From: an uncultured Tateyamaria sp.
Lineage (GTDB): Bacteria > Pseudomonadota > Alphaproteobacteria > Rhodobacterales > Rhodobacteraceae
Direction: 5' to 3'
Assembly: GCF_947503385.1 (NCBI RefSeq)
Contig: NZ_CANNDO010000001.1
Location: 744,001-808,000 of the forward strand
DNA: 64,000 nucleotides
The notes below the pieces were generated by a model. That model worked only from the letters and a program-made list of their open reading frames with translations. It was not told the origin of the DNA and ran no database searches. Numbering within the stretch: the stretch's first letter is position 1; every line of letters starts with the position of its first letter. A program made the position numbers and the translations under genes. Shown piece after piece: positions 36,737-46,760 of the stretch.

Positions 36737-37765
36737 CTACTCGGACGGGGCCGGAATGGCAAGGTCCACCCAGACCAACCGGTGGCGGCTGGCGGTGGCT
36801 GCAACATCGGCCAGCGCGGTGCCGGGGGCAGGCCACATCACACCGCTGTCCACGACGCGCAGATCGGTCGAGGGCAGCACATAGCTGACCCTCAGATCAC
36901 CCGGCACCGGGTCGCGCCAATCCACCGTGTCGGTGCCGGAAGAGCCGCTTGGCGTCGTGGCGTGCAGGCGCGGGTCCGCCAGCAGCGCGCGGATCGCCCC
37001 CTTGCGGCCCTGCCCGTCCTCGGGGTCGAGGTTGGCATCCCCGGCCAGAACAAAGCGGGCCGTGGGCGCGGTGCCGAATTCCCCGTCCAGTATCATCTGC
37101 CACAGGCGGATTTCATCATGGTTGCGGCGACCATTGCGGTCTTCGGGTCCGTCGAACACCGGCGGGGACGCATGAAAGGTCATCAGGCTCACTTGTCCCG
37201 CAGGCAGATCAACGGGAACGATCCAATGGCCGGTGGTCGACAGCCGTTGTGCTGCGCGTGCCGCAGCGCTGGGAAAGGGGGTGCCATTCACCTCCGGCAG
37301 CAGCGCGCCGGGCACGTCCTCCCACAGCAGGGCGGAAAAATCTTGGACTGCATCGCCCAATATGGGAAAGCGCGACAGCACCGCCATGCCACCTGCCCCG
37401 GTGAAACGGCCATAGCCCTGCGCATCCCGAGGCCCACCCAGACGGCCATCGCCGTCCATGTCGAGGTCGGTCGCCATGCCGGTGTTCGGGCGCAGGGCAA
37501 AGTGGAACGGATACCCGGCGCGCTCGGCAAAAAGGGCCAGCGCAGCACCGGTCAGGTCGTAGTCAAAGCCTTGCAGGGCGATCACATCCGCATCAGCCTC
37601 TGCGAGGATGGCAAGCACCGCCGCGATCTGATCATCCTCACCGCGCGCAATGTCGCGCAGCAACAGGCCCGGACCCTTGCGCGACAATTCAGTATTGAAA
37701 GTCGCAAAGCGGTAGGTGTCGGCGGCGGCACCCTGCGCGAACAGAGCGCAGAGCAGGAGGCTCAG
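36737..37765 (-). CDS. Secreted endonuclease/exonuclease/phosphatase family protein (start uncertain)
   Basis: About 342 residues with the EEP fold pattern: [54 protein letters not shown] and a final [10 protein letters not shown]. It probably hydrolyses phosphodiesters or phosphomonoesters in the periplasm. A signal peptide ([14 protein letters not shown]) is evident, but no ATG, GTG or TTG lies near it. The only upstream ATG in frame, at 37885, would overlap the preceding gene by 124 bp and adds a non-signal leader. I give a CTG at 37765 that overlaps the previous stop as CTGA. The start is therefore a guess. Confidence 0.75.
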   Translation of the reverse strand: MSLLLCALFAQGAAADTYRFATFNTELSRKGPGLLLRDIARGEDDQIAAVLAILAEADADVIALQGFDYDLTGAALALFAERAGYPFHFALRPNTGMATDLDMDGDGRLGGPRDAQGYGRFTGAGGMAVLSRFPILGDAVQDFSALLWEDVPGALLPEVNGTPFPSAAARAAQRLSTTGHWIVPVDLPAGQVSLMTFHASPPVFDGPEDRNGRRNHDEIRLWQMILDGEFGTAPTARFVLAGDANLDPEDGQGRKGAIRALLADPRLHATTPSGSSGTDTVDWRDPVPGDLRVSYVLPSTDLRVVDSGVMWPAPGTALADVAATASRHRLVWVDLAIPAPSE

Positions 37766-38598
37766 GCCGCCTGCAAATCGCCGTCCACGTTGGCATAGGC
37801 CCGTTCGCGTTGCTCGCGGATCATCTCGCCGATGCGGTGCATCGCGATGCCGCGCATGATCATGCTGGCGGGAAGAAAGGCCCATGCGGTCATTGTCCAG
37901 ATCAGCGTTTGCGGGTTGTCCAGCGTGATCGGGTTTAGCAGGTCCGACGCCGCCTTGACCACAGCCGGGATCATAAAGGGCAGCAGGAAGCCAAGCGCGA
38001 TGTTGATCCGCGCATCCCGGTGCAGCCGGTGCAACACGTCGCCACCCGCCGTCGGGTCAAACAGGGGCATGTTCACCCACACGTTGAACGCCCCGTGGCG
38101 CATTGGCCAGCCGAGGATGCGCACGAGGAACAGGAACCCCGTCATCGCGCAAAGCGAACTGAAATAGGCCATGCCCGCTGCGGTCCGCACCGATTGCACC
38201 AGCTCCTCTTCGGAACTGTCGGGCAACATCAGCACGACCATGCGCACCGGGCTATAGGGGAAGTCGATGCTGTTGCCGACGATGGTGCCGATTGCGGTCA
38301 GCGCCTGCGTCATCGGGGTGGCGTCCACCTTGCCCTTCAGGATGTAGCTCAGAGCAAAGACGGTCACGAACAGCGCCGCAAAGCGCAGCCGGTTGAACGG
38401 CGCAGCGTCGCGAAACTCAACGATACTTGGGCTTACGGCGTTATATTCCATAAAGGTCAGCACAGCGGCGATCAGTGCGATCAACACGGTGATCTGCGAC
38501 GTGTCCATAGACACATCCGGCACCACGAGAGACGGCGTCGCAATCAGCAAAGCCACCAAGATAGCGCGCGCAGTGGCGCTCGTCATACGTGCAATCAC
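37762..38598 (-). CDS. Hypothetical multi-pass membrane protein
   Basis: A 278-residue protein with about six hydrophobic segments: near the N-terminus (AILVALLIATPSLVV), ITVLIALIAAVLTFM, LRFAALFVTVFALSYIL, two in the middle (SSLCAMTGFLFLVRILGWPM) and one late (LIWTMTAWAFLPASMIM). The start is GTG at 38598 with AAGGGA upstream. I do not recognise a family. It is followed, with overlapping ends, by the secreted EEP-fold gene, so the two may be cotranscribed. Confidence 0.75.
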   Translation of the reverse strand: MIARMTSATARAILVALLIATPSLVVPDVSMDTSQITVLIALIAAVLTFMEYNAVSPSIVEFRDAAPFNRLRFAALFVTVFALSYILKGKVDATPMTQALTAIGTIVGNSIDFPYSPVRMVVLMLPDSSEEELVQSVRTAAGMAYFSSLCAMTGFLFLVRILGWPMRHGAFNVWVNMPLFDPTAGGDVLHRLHRDARINIALGFLLPFMIPAVVKAASDLLNPITLDNPQTLIWTMTAWAFLPASMIMRGIAMHRIGEMIREQRERAYANVDGDLQAA

Positions 38599-38893
38599 GT
38601 TTCGATCCCTTCAAACTGGCCAACCACGATACGTCGCCGTGGTTTGTTCCAACTTGATCCCACCGGGTCAGGCGGGTGCCTCAATTTGGCCTTATTTCTG
38701 CCTTGATTGACCCGGTCGCTCAAGCCTTGTGGTTAATAAGACTTAAGAGCTGCGGCATTTTGAGGGAGCGTGTGGTGCGTTTGTGCATCATTTCTGAGGC
38801 GGGATTCAGGCGCGGCGCAACATGTAGTGGAACGCGCCTGTGTGGGGCATACCGATGGACCAATCAGTCTGCCCCAAATGGGTTAACCGGCTG

Positions 38894-39499
38894 TCACACC
38901 CAAGGCCGCGCTTGGGCGGCCTGCGCTTCATAGGTGTCAATGCTGCCGACTTTTTCCATTGTCAGACCAATATCGTCCAGCCCTTCGAGCAGGCACCGCT
39001 TCTTGAACGCGTCCACCTCGAAGGAAAAACTTTCGCCGTCCGATGTCGTCACCGTCTGATTTTCAAGATCAACGGTCATTCGCGCGTTGGCGCCTTTTTC
39101 CGCGTCCTTCATCAGCACGTCGACCGCCTCGGCGGGCAGGGCGATGGGCAGGATGCCGTTCTTGAAGCAGTTGTTGTAAAAGATGTCGGCAAAGCTGGTG
39201 GAGATCACGCAGCGGATGCCGAAATCCTTGATGGCCCATGGCGCGTGCTCGCGCGAAGAACCGCAGCCGAAATTGTCGCCCGCCACCAGAATTTCCGCTG
39301 CGCGGTAGGCATCCTGGTTCAGCACGAAATCGGGGATTTCGTTGCCCTGACGGTCAAACCGCATCTCGTCAAAGAGGTTGGCCCCAAGGCCCGAGCGCTT
39401 GATGGTTTTCAGAAACTGTTTCGGGATGATCATATCGGTGTCGATATTCACCAGCGGCATCGGTGCCGCGATCCCTGTGAGTGTCTCAAACTTGTCCAT
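38894..39499 (-). CDS. leuD: 3-isopropylmalate dehydratase small subunit
   Basis: A 201-residue LeuD protein: [20 protein letters not shown], then [19 protein letters not shown], the swivel-domain substrate loop, and [20 protein letters not shown]. With LeuC it isomerises 2-isopropylmalate to 3-isopropylmalate. It is split from leuC by a patatin gene on the same strand. Confidence 0.97.
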   Translation of the reverse strand: MDKFETLTGIAAPMPLVNIDTDMIIPKQFLKTIKRSGLGANLFDEMRFDRQGNEIPDFVLNQDAYRAAEILVAGDNFGCGSSREHAPWAIKDFGIRCVISTSFADIFYNNCFKNGILPIALPAEAVDVLMKDAEKGANARMTVDLENQTVTTSDGESFSFEVDAFKKRCLLEGLDDIGLTMEKVGSIDTYEAQAAQARPWV

Positions 39500-39577
39500 T
39501 CCGCACCTCTTGATCCGATCACCGCGGATAAAACACCTCGTTGGCGCCGGTGCAAGTCCTTGTGTCGCGCGGCGCCT

Positions 39578-40672
39578 CTACTGCGCCCAGCCTGCCAGCA
39601 TCTTGCAGGCCTGTGACCACGGTGTCTTGCTGTGCATCGCCGCAACCACGTTGTTCATGACGCCAAAAATCGCGCTGTCCGTCGAATCGAGTTTGATGCT
39701 GGCCGGGACAAACGGGTTGAGCCGCACAAGGTTGTCCTTGAACAGCGCCTGCGCGATCCGGGTCTGGTTTTCCGCTGACGCGCTGAGCGTCAACTCCAGC
39801 AGGCCCGCGGTCGGCGCGATCTCCCCTGCGCCGAACCACTCCAGCACGCCGTAATAATCCGGCCCCCAGTCGTTTGCGTCAGCGTTGGTGATCGCAAGTG
39901 GCTGAAGCCCGGTGCCCACAGACAGGATCTGAAGATCACCGATATGTCGTTTGGAATCGGACGCCAGCGCGATTTCGACCGCATTCATCACCGGGTTGTT
40001 GGCAAAGGTGCCGCCGTCGGCAAAATACATCGAATGGCCTGCGCTGATCTCGATGGAATGCGGCGGAAAATAGGTGGGCGCGGCGGAGGTGGCCAGCGCC
40101 CCGTCCCTCAACTTGAGGCCCAGCGTATCCTGTCCAAACGCATTACCTACGGCATGGTTCGACAGCGTGACAGGACCCCAGTTGCGCAGGTCGGGCTTTG
40201 CCGGGTCGCGCGCGTCGGGCGGCAGTTGCATGGCCAGTGCAGCGGTGTTCACCGCCAGCACGAGGTCCTGCGGGATCGAACCAAAGGTGCGATCCTGCAC
40301 CAGACTGTTTGCAATATCATGGACACCATCGGGGCTGTATTGCGCCGACAGAATACCCGCGCCCCCCGCAAGCCCGAGAGCCTCCAGCAAATCCTCGACC
40401 GCGGTGCCGAATTTGGTTGTCGTCAGCTCTTTGAAGATTTTACCCGCATCATGGCGGTAGATGCCGACAATCGTGTCGATCAGCTTTGTCATGTCCTTGC
40501 CCTGCGCCCGCCCGTCGGCCAACGCGATAGCAATCAGCCCTCCGGTCGAGGTGCCGGCAAAGCCGTCCACATGATCAAGAAACCCGGTTTTGGCCTGTAA
40601 GTCCTGCATGATCCGGGCGCTCAGAAACCCACGGATACCACCGCCATCGCAAGACAGAATATTGAACGTCAT
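39578..40672 (-). CDS. Patatin-like phospholipase
   Basis: A 364-residue protein with the complete patatin dyad: oxyanion loop GGGIRG at residues 10-15, nucleophile S42 in GTSTG, and D219 in the DGG motif (YFADGGTFANNP). It should hydrolyse acyl lipids in the cytoplasm; there is no signal peptide. It lies between leuC and leuD, which is unusual. A possible operator (TACCTAACTTAAGGTA, 40694-40709) lies 22 bp upstream of the ATG. No nucleotide cyclase or other defence gene is near, so I do not propose a CBASS-type role. Confidence 0.92.
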   Translation of the reverse strand: MTFNILSCDGGGIRGFLSARIMQDLQAKTGFLDHVDGFAGTSTGGLIAIALADGRAQGKDMTKLIDTIVGIYRHDAGKIFKELTTTKFGTAVEDLLEALGLAGGAGILSAQYSPDGVHDIANSLVQDRTFGSIPQDLVLAVNTAALAMQLPPDARDPAKPDLRNWGPVTLSNHAVGNAFGQDTLGLKLRDGALATSAAPTYFPPHSIEISAGHSMYFADGGTFANNPVMNAVEIALASDSKRHIGDLQILSVGTGLQPLAITNADANDWGPDYYGVLEWFGAGEIAPTAGLLELTLSASAENQTRIAQALFKDNLVRLNPFVPASIKLDSTDSAIFGVMNNVVAAMHSKTPWSQACKMLAGWAQ

Positions 40673-40845
40673 GAAATCACACCCCTCAGATAATACCTAA
40701 CTTAAGGTAGCGGGCGCATCGGCGTGTGTCTTGTGTGAAAACCAAGGCCGCTGGTGCGACGCCGCGCACGCGCCGTCTCGGACGGAGGGTGCCCGCGTTC
40801 AGAAAGGTGAACGCGGGCGATGCTGCGTGCCAGCAGTTGCAGACC

Positions 40846-42249
<1,404 letters not shown>

Positions 42250-42487
42250 TTGTCCTCTCCCTTTGTCAGCAGGTGTTCGGGTGGATGATCGGGGCGCGGC
42301 CCTATAGGCGCGCCAGCACCGTGTGCGTGGCCCCAAAGAAGCGTTCGCGCAGCCGGGCGCGGTCATCCATGTTGATACGGCACGTCATGGCGATGCTGTT
42401 AGCGGGATTCCACGGGCCGATCAAGCAAAGCGCCGCGATTGATTGCTGCGGCAGCGCGGTGCATGTTGTGGGGCAAATGGAGCGTAC

Positions 42488-43924
42488 ATGAGCAGCCACA
42501 CCAACGAGACCGGAACAGGCAATGAGGTCGGCAATGCCCTGAACTCCGCCGCCGAAGCGGCCGCCTTGGGTGAACCCGTGGGCGAAAAGGATCTGACCGA
42601 AACCGTCCTGTCCGTCGGCCAGATGTTGCTGGCAGAGGGTGAATTGGCGTTGCAGTCTCTGTTGCGCCCGTGGGTGGGCTATCAGTTGCTGATCGCGCTG
42701 GGTCTGTTGATCACCGCCCATCTGCTGCGCGCGGTGCTTGGCCCACGTATCCGCAGCTGGATGGCCAGCCGCGAGGGGTGGCCCAAGTGGCGGATGCGGG
42801 TGCTGGTCGTGGTGCATCAGCGATTGCGCGCGATTTTCTTTGTGCTGCTTGTCTGGACCGTGGTGCTGGTGATGCGCGAGGTCACGTGGCCCTCGCGGTC
42901 CTACGTGCTGGGCCTCATTGCAACGCTGGCCACCGCCTGGCTCATGGTGGTCTTCGCCACACGGCTGATCCGGTCGATGTTTCTGCGCCGTGTCGTGCGG
43001 TTCGGAGCGTGGATTTATGTCACGCTCTACGTGCTTGGGATCGTGGAGGAGACGGCGGAAATCCTCGATGCAGCGGCATTCAGCATAGGGGAGGTCCGCC
43101 TGTCGCTGCTGCTGCTGGTGCAGGGCGCGGTTGTTATCGGCATCCTGCTGGCGCTTGCACGCTTTGTGACCAAGACGACGTCGAGCCGGGTGCAGGCGAA
43201 CGAAGACATCTCACCCTCAATGCGGGTGCTGATCGTCAAGGTCGTGCAGATCGTGTTCTACGCCATCGCTTTCTTTGCAGGTGTGCGGGCGCTGGGGATC
43301 GACCTGACGGGGCTTGCGGTGCTGTCGGGTGCCATTGGTGTGGGCCTTGGCTTTGGTCTGCAAAAGGTCGTGTCGAACCTCGTGTCGGGCGTCATCATCC
43401 TGCTCGACAAGTCGATCAAGCCCGGCGACGTGATCAGTCTGGGCGACACGTTTGGCTGGATTCAGACGCTGGGTGCGCGGTACGCCAGCGTGGTGACGCG
43501 GGACGGCAAGGAGTACCTGATCCCAAACGAAGATCTGATCACCAGCCAAGTGGTCAACTGGTCCCACTCCAATGAATTTGTGCGGCTGGATATCTATTTC
43601 GGCACCTCCTATGCCTGCGACCCGCACGAGGTGCGGCGCTTGTCGATCGAAGCGGCCAAGGGGGTTGAACGGGTCCTATCTTCGCGTCCGCCGGTCTGCC
43701 ACATCGTGGGTTTTGGCGACAGCTCGGTCGACTACATCCTGCGGTTCTGGATCACCGACCCCACGGGCGGTCTGACCAATATTCGGGGCAATGTGTATCT
43801 GGCCCTGTGGGACGCGTTCCAGGAAAACGGCATCTCGATCCCCTTCCCGCAGCGCGAGGTGCGGATGCTGGGCGACGATCAGCCGGCCTCGGGCGATACC
43901 GCTTCGAGCAAGTCACCGGGCTGA
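42488..43924 (+). CDS. Mechanosensitive ion channel family protein (MscS type)
   Basis: 478 residues from the ATG at 42488 (GGAG 5 bp upstream). Several N-terminal membrane helices precede the conserved pore-lining helix and beta domain: GVGLGFGLQKVVSNLVSGVI, then LLDKSIKPGDVISLGDTFGW and SVVTRDGKEYLIPNEDLITS. It is longer than E. coli MscS by about 190 residues, with extra N-terminal helices. It opens under membrane tension to release solutes. Its 3' end overlaps a convergent HTH gene by 46 bp. Confidence 0.93.
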   Translation: MSSHTNETGTGNEVGNALNSAAEAAALGEPVGEKDLTETVLSVGQMLLAEGELALQSLLRPWVGYQLLIALGLLITAHLLRAVLGPRIRSWMASREGWPKWRMRVLVVVHQRLRAIFFVLLVWTVVLVMREVTWPSRSYVLGLIATLATAWLMVVFATRLIRSMFLRRVVRFGAWIYVTLYVLGIVEETAEILDAAAFSIGEVRLSLLLLVQGAVVIGILLALARFVTKTTSSRVQANEDISPSMRVLIVKVVQIVFYAIAFFAGVRALGIDLTGLAVLSGAIGVGLGFGLQKVVSNLVSGVIILLDKSIKPGDVISLGDTFGWIQTLGARYASVVTRDGKEYLIPNEDLITSQVVNWSHSNEFVRLDIYFGTSYACDPHEVRRLSIEAAKGVERVLSSRPPVCHIVGFGDSSVDYILRFWITDPTGGLTNIRGNVYLALWDAFQENGISIPFPQREVRMLGDDQPASGDTASSKSPG

Positions 43925-44100
43925 CAGTCCAGCGCGGCACAGAGCCGGGCCAATGTCTCGAACCGGACACCCTTGACCTTGCCCGATTTCAGCAGGCTCA
44001 GGTTCTGTTCCGTGATCCCGATCTGTGCGGCCAGATCGCGGCCCCGCACCTTGCGCAGCGCCATCATTACGTCGAGGCGCACAACGATATGCGTGGTCAT
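43879..44100 (-). CDS. Small XRE/Cro-type HTH regulator (YozG-like)
   Basis: A 73-residue protein that is almost only an HTH: VRGRDLAAQIGITEQNLSLL followed by KSGKVKGVRFETLARLC and the CQPGDLLEA ending. YozG-like regulators are commonly paired with DUF2975 membrane proteins, as here: the two overlap by 4 bp (ATGA). It probably represses its own operon; the repeated TGTAAAA at 44651-44668 is a possible site. Confidence 0.88.
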   Translation of the reverse strand: MTTHIVVRLDVMMALRKVRGRDLAAQIGITEQNLSLLKSGKVKGVRFETLARLCAALDCQPGDLLEAVSPEAG

Positions 44101-44630
44101 ACGAAACCCTCGTTTTCGGCAGACAGGCGCGCGGCCTCGGACTGGATCCAGCCAAACAGGGTCATCAACCCTGCCGCCAGCAACAACAGCACCTCGGTGC
44201 TGCCGAACCCAATGGCCAGCGACCGCTGGCCCGCCGGGTTGTTCCACGTCAGCGCCGCGATGATGATGGTGTTGCCCAGCACGTGTGCCACTGCCAGCAT
44301 CAGGAGCCCGGTGCCGATCCTTTGCACGTGTCGCGCGGTCTGCCCGGCAAAAACCTGCCCCCGACCGCAGGCCGTAAGCCAACCGCGCACACACCACAAA
44401 ATCCACAGAAACAGGCCAAGGCGCAGCGCCTCGACACCAAGCCAGACCATGGTTGGCCCCACATCCGGATCGTCCGGCATCACCTTGATTCCATAAGCCG
44501 TCCGCAGCGCCTCTGCATCGGCGCCAGCGCTCGCCAAAACGATCAGCACGGCCAATGGGACAACGCCGATCAGGACCGTGGTCACGGCAGCCAGCACACG
44601 CGCCCGACGCGCAATTCGCTCAGTTGTCAT
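44097..44630 (-). CDS. DUF2975 family membrane protein
   Basis: A 177-residue protein with four hydrophobic segments (VLAAVTTVLIGVVPLAVLIV, LEALRLGLFLWILWCVRGWL, GTGLLMLAVAHVLGNTIIIA and LLLLAAGLMTLFGWIQ), the last followed by a charged tail typical of DUF2975. The ATG at 44630 has AAGGA about 7 bp upstream and is preferred to a GTG at 44648. It is paired with the downstream HTH gene. The function is unknown; the pair resembles small membrane-linked regulatory modules. Confidence 0.85.
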   Translation of the reverse strand: MTTERIARRARVLAAVTTVLIGVVPLAVLIVLASAGADAEALRTAYGIKVMPDDPDVGPTMVWLGVEALRLGLFLWILWCVRGWLTACGRGQVFAGQTARHVQRIGTGLLMLAVAHVLGNTIIIAALTWNNPAGQRSLAIGFGSTEVLLLLAAGLMTLFGWIQSEAARLSAENEGFV

Positions 44631-44650
44631 CGCAAGTTCCTTTTCCACAG

Positions 44651-44668
44651 TGTAAAATTACTGTAAAA
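44651..44668. promoter_or_regulatory. TGTAAAA direct repeats upstream of the DUF2975/HTH operon
   Basis: TGTAAAA occurs at 44651-44657 and again at 44662-44668, spaced 11 bp, one helical turn. The stretch also contains TTAC-T-GTAA, a short palindrome. It sits 20-38 bp upstream of the DUF2975 start, in the AT-rich gap to the divergent lipoprotein gene. It may be the autoregulatory site of the HTH protein. Confidence 0.35.
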
Positions 44669-44700
44669 CAATAAAAAATGATTCTAAAGGGAAAAGTTGA

Positions 44701-45216
44701 ATGAGAGAAATCATTCTGGCCTGCGCCATATGTCTCGGGGCTTGTGACGCCCTCGTGCCAAGCACATTGCAGATGCTGCAAGAGTTCGATCCGCTGTCCG
44801 CTGACCCGGCGGATATCGCGCTGCGCGTTGAGTTGCCCGATACGGTTGGCATCCTGCCGGGGTCAGGCACGCTGAACCTGCGCGCACAGCACCGCGATGG
44901 CACCGAAGTGGGCCGCAGCTTTGCCGTGGCACAAGTGGGTGACGTGCTGCAGGTTGATCCATCGGAACGGGCTGAGCTGCGCCAGGTTCAGGCGCGAATC
45001 CGCACATGGGAAGCGGCGGACCCAAATGGCACGCACGGCAGTCTCGGGGTCGATCTCGAACCCTGCCGGACAGGAGCGGACGTGCCGGACGACGCAACAT
45101 TTTCAATCGGCATCCGGGTTGTGGCGGACGGGCCATTCCTGCCGCTGGTACAAAAGGCACCGCTGACGGACTTGCTGGACAAACAGACAGTTGCCGACAT
45201 GAGGCGCTGTTCCTGA
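44701..45216 (+). CDS. Hypothetical lipoprotein
   Basis: A 171-residue protein with a short lipoprotein signal (MREIILACAICLGAC), lipobox Cys at residue 15. The mature part is acidic, beta-rich (IALRVELPDTVGILPGSGTL) and ends with a Cys that may pair with an internal Cys. I do not recognise a family. It is divergent from the DUF2975/HTH pair, and the AT-rich 70-bp gap between them may hold both promoters. Confidence 0.75.
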   Translation: MREIILACAICLGACDALVPSTLQMLQEFDPLSADPADIALRVELPDTVGILPGSGTLNLRAQHRDGTEVGRSFAVAQVGDVLQVDPSERAELRQVQARIRTWEAADPNGTHGSLGVDLEPCRTGADVPDDATFSIGIRVVADGPFLPLVQKAPLTDLLDKQTVADMRRCS

Positions 45217-45356
45217 GCCGGTTTCATTGAAATGTCACCGCCGGGTTGTTACACTGGTGGTATCCCGGCGCCGGGGCAAGCGGCGCGTTGTGTTAGGAGG
45301 ACAATGTCCTGTCAATTTCTGCTGACGCGGTTCAGACCGCCGATGGAGCCGCGGCG

Positions 45357-45719
45357 ATGAAGGCCGCATCCCACAGTCAAGCCACAAGCGAGACGCTGCT
45401 TGAGGCTGTGCTGTCTTCCCTCTCAGACGACAAGGCCGAAGACATCGTGCAGATTGATCTGCGCGGCAAAACGGCGTTTGGCGACTACATGGTGATCTGT
45501 TCGGGCCGGTCGTCGCGCCAGGTTGCGGCGATTTCGGAAAAGCTGGCCGAGCGGATCAAGTCCGCGTTCGGGCGCGGCGTCCGGATGGAAGGCAAGGACA
45601 CGGGCGATTGGGTGCTGATCGACACGGGCGACGTGATCGTCCATGTGTTCCGTCCCGAAGTGCGCGAGTTCTACCAGCTTGAAAAAATGTGGCAGCCCGG
45701 GCTGACCACAACCAACTGA
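45357..45719 (+). CDS. rsfS: Ribosome silencing factor RsfS (Iojap family)
   Basis: A 120-residue protein with the DUF143 core: AEDIVQIDLRGKTAFGDYMV, ICSGRSSRQVAAISEKLAER, GDWVLIDTGDVIVHVFRPEV and YQLEKMW. It binds ribosomal protein L14 on the 50S subunit and blocks subunit joining when nutrients are low. It lies 9 bp before rlmH, an arrangement conserved in many bacteria. Confidence 0.95.
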   Translation: MKAASHSQATSETLLEAVLSSLSDDKAEDIVQIDLRGKTAFGDYMVICSGRSSRQVAAISEKLAERIKSAFGRGVRMEGKDTGDWVLIDTGDVIVHVFRPEVREFYQLEKMWQPGLTTTN

Positions 45720-45728
45720 CGCGGCACT

Positions 45729-46199
45729 GTGCGCGTCACCATCTGCGCTGTGGGCCGCTTGCGCGGCGGCCCGGAGGCAGATCTCATTTCCGACTATGTG
45801 ACCCGGTTCGACCGGACCGGGCGGTCCATTGGGCTTGGCCCGGTGACCACCCATGCGGTTGAGGACCGCAAGGGCGGAGGCATCGCCGCCGAAGGCGACC
45901 TGCTGCGCCGTGCGATCCCCAAGGGCGCGCTTCTGTGCTGTCTGGACGAGCGGGGGCGTGTGGAACCGTCGCCTGCCTTTGCAAAACGTCTGGCGGGGTG
46001 GCGCGATGCGGGGCGCGGCGATGTGGCCTTTGTCATCGGCGGCGCGGACGGGATTGACCCGTCCCTGCGGGACAAAGCGGATCACCTGTTGTCCTTTGGT
46101 GCCATGGTCTGGCCGCACATGCTGGTGCGCGTGATGCTGACCGAACAGCTTTACCGCGCCGCATCCATCCTGTCAGGCGGTCCCTACCACCGCGCCTGA
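45729..46199 (+). CDS. rlmH: 23S rRNA (pseudouridine-1915-N3)-methyltransferase RlmH
   Basis: A 156-residue SPOUT methyltransferase starting with GTG at 45729. The knot region contains FVIGGADGIDPSL, and the C-terminus has MLVRVMLTEQLYRAASILSG then GPYHRA, which are the family's SAM-binding and catalytic ends. It methylates pseudouridine 1915 of 23S rRNA on the assembled ribosome. It pairs with rsfS. Confidence 0.97.
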   Translation: MRVTICAVGRLRGGPEADLISDYVTRFDRTGRSIGLGPVTTHAVEDRKGGGIAAEGDLLRRAIPKGALLCCLDERGRVEPSPAFAKRLAGWRDAGRGDVAFVIGGADGIDPSLRDKADHLLSFGAMVWPHMLVRVMLTEQLYRAASILSGGPYHRA

Positions 46200-46230
46200 T
46201 CCAATTGCCGCTTGCGCGATACGATTGTTA

Positions 46231-46353
46231 GGGGGCGCTGCCCCCATCCTTCGGATTCCCCCGGAGTATTTTCAAAGAGAAGAAGGGGTCCCTGTCTCTG
46301 TCCCGAAAAAATCCCGGGGGTGAGGCCGCAGGCCGAGGGGGCTGGCCCCCTCG
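46231..46353. repeat. GC-rich intergenic repeat with two hairpins (probable bidirectional terminator)
   Basis: Between the convergent rlmH and a small exported protein gene lie two strong stems: GGGGGC-GCT-GCCCCC at 46231-46245 and CGAGGGGG-CTGG-CCCCCTCG at 46334-46353. Between them is TTCGGATTCCCCCGGAGTAT, then AAAGAGAAGAAGG. I recall similar CCCCCGGAGTATTT-type elements recurring between genes in Rhodobacteraceae genomes, so this is probably one copy of a dispersed family that ends transcription from both sides. Confidence 0.65.
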
Positions 46354-46365
46354 TGTTGCAAGGGT

Positions 46366-46722
46366 TCAGTCTTGCGGCATGTCCACGACTGTCGTGCTGT
46401 CGTTCCAGCCTGCGGGCAGGTCGCGGGCCTGAACCTGTACTTGCTTTGTGCCTGCGGGAATTTGCACGCCGTCGAGGCTTCGGGTGAAGGGTTGTTCGTT
46501 CACATGCGGGTGGAACAGCACGCGGACTCCCAATTCATTGCCGTCCATGTCCAGAATGCGCCAACCGTCGGCGTAGTGGTCCCAGCCGGTGTCGGGGTGT
46601 CGGATCGTGACCGAGAAGCGGTAGGTGTCGTCGCCCGTGTGCGTGATGGTGACAGTCTCGATCACGGGGGCTTCGGCAAGGGCGGGGCTGGCAAGCAGCA
46701 GCAGGGCGGCGAGGTGTTTCAT
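46366..46722 (-). CDS. Small exported hypothetical protein
   Basis: 118 residues starting MKHLAALLLLASPALAEAP, a clear Sec signal peptide cleaved after ALA near residue 16. The mature part is a small beta-rich domain (VTITHTGDDTYRFSVTIRHP, DGNELGVRVLFHPHVNEQPF), perhaps an immunoglobulin-like fold. The upstream open frame overlaps the DUF599 gene and is not used. Function unknown. Confidence 0.78.
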   Translation of the reverse strand: MKHLAALLLLASPALAEAPVIETVTITHTGDDTYRFSVTIRHPDTGWDHYADGWRILDMDGNELGVRVLFHPHVNEQPFTRSLDGVQIPAGTKQVQVQARDLPAGWNDSTTVVDMPQD

Positions 46723-46760
46723 ATGCGTTATTTTAGGCGTTTGGGTACGGCTTTGTCGCC

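Noticed and set aside
39578-40672. Patatin as a defence (CBASS) effector
   Set aside because: No CD-NTase, HORMA or other defence gene is near; it sits in the leu region.
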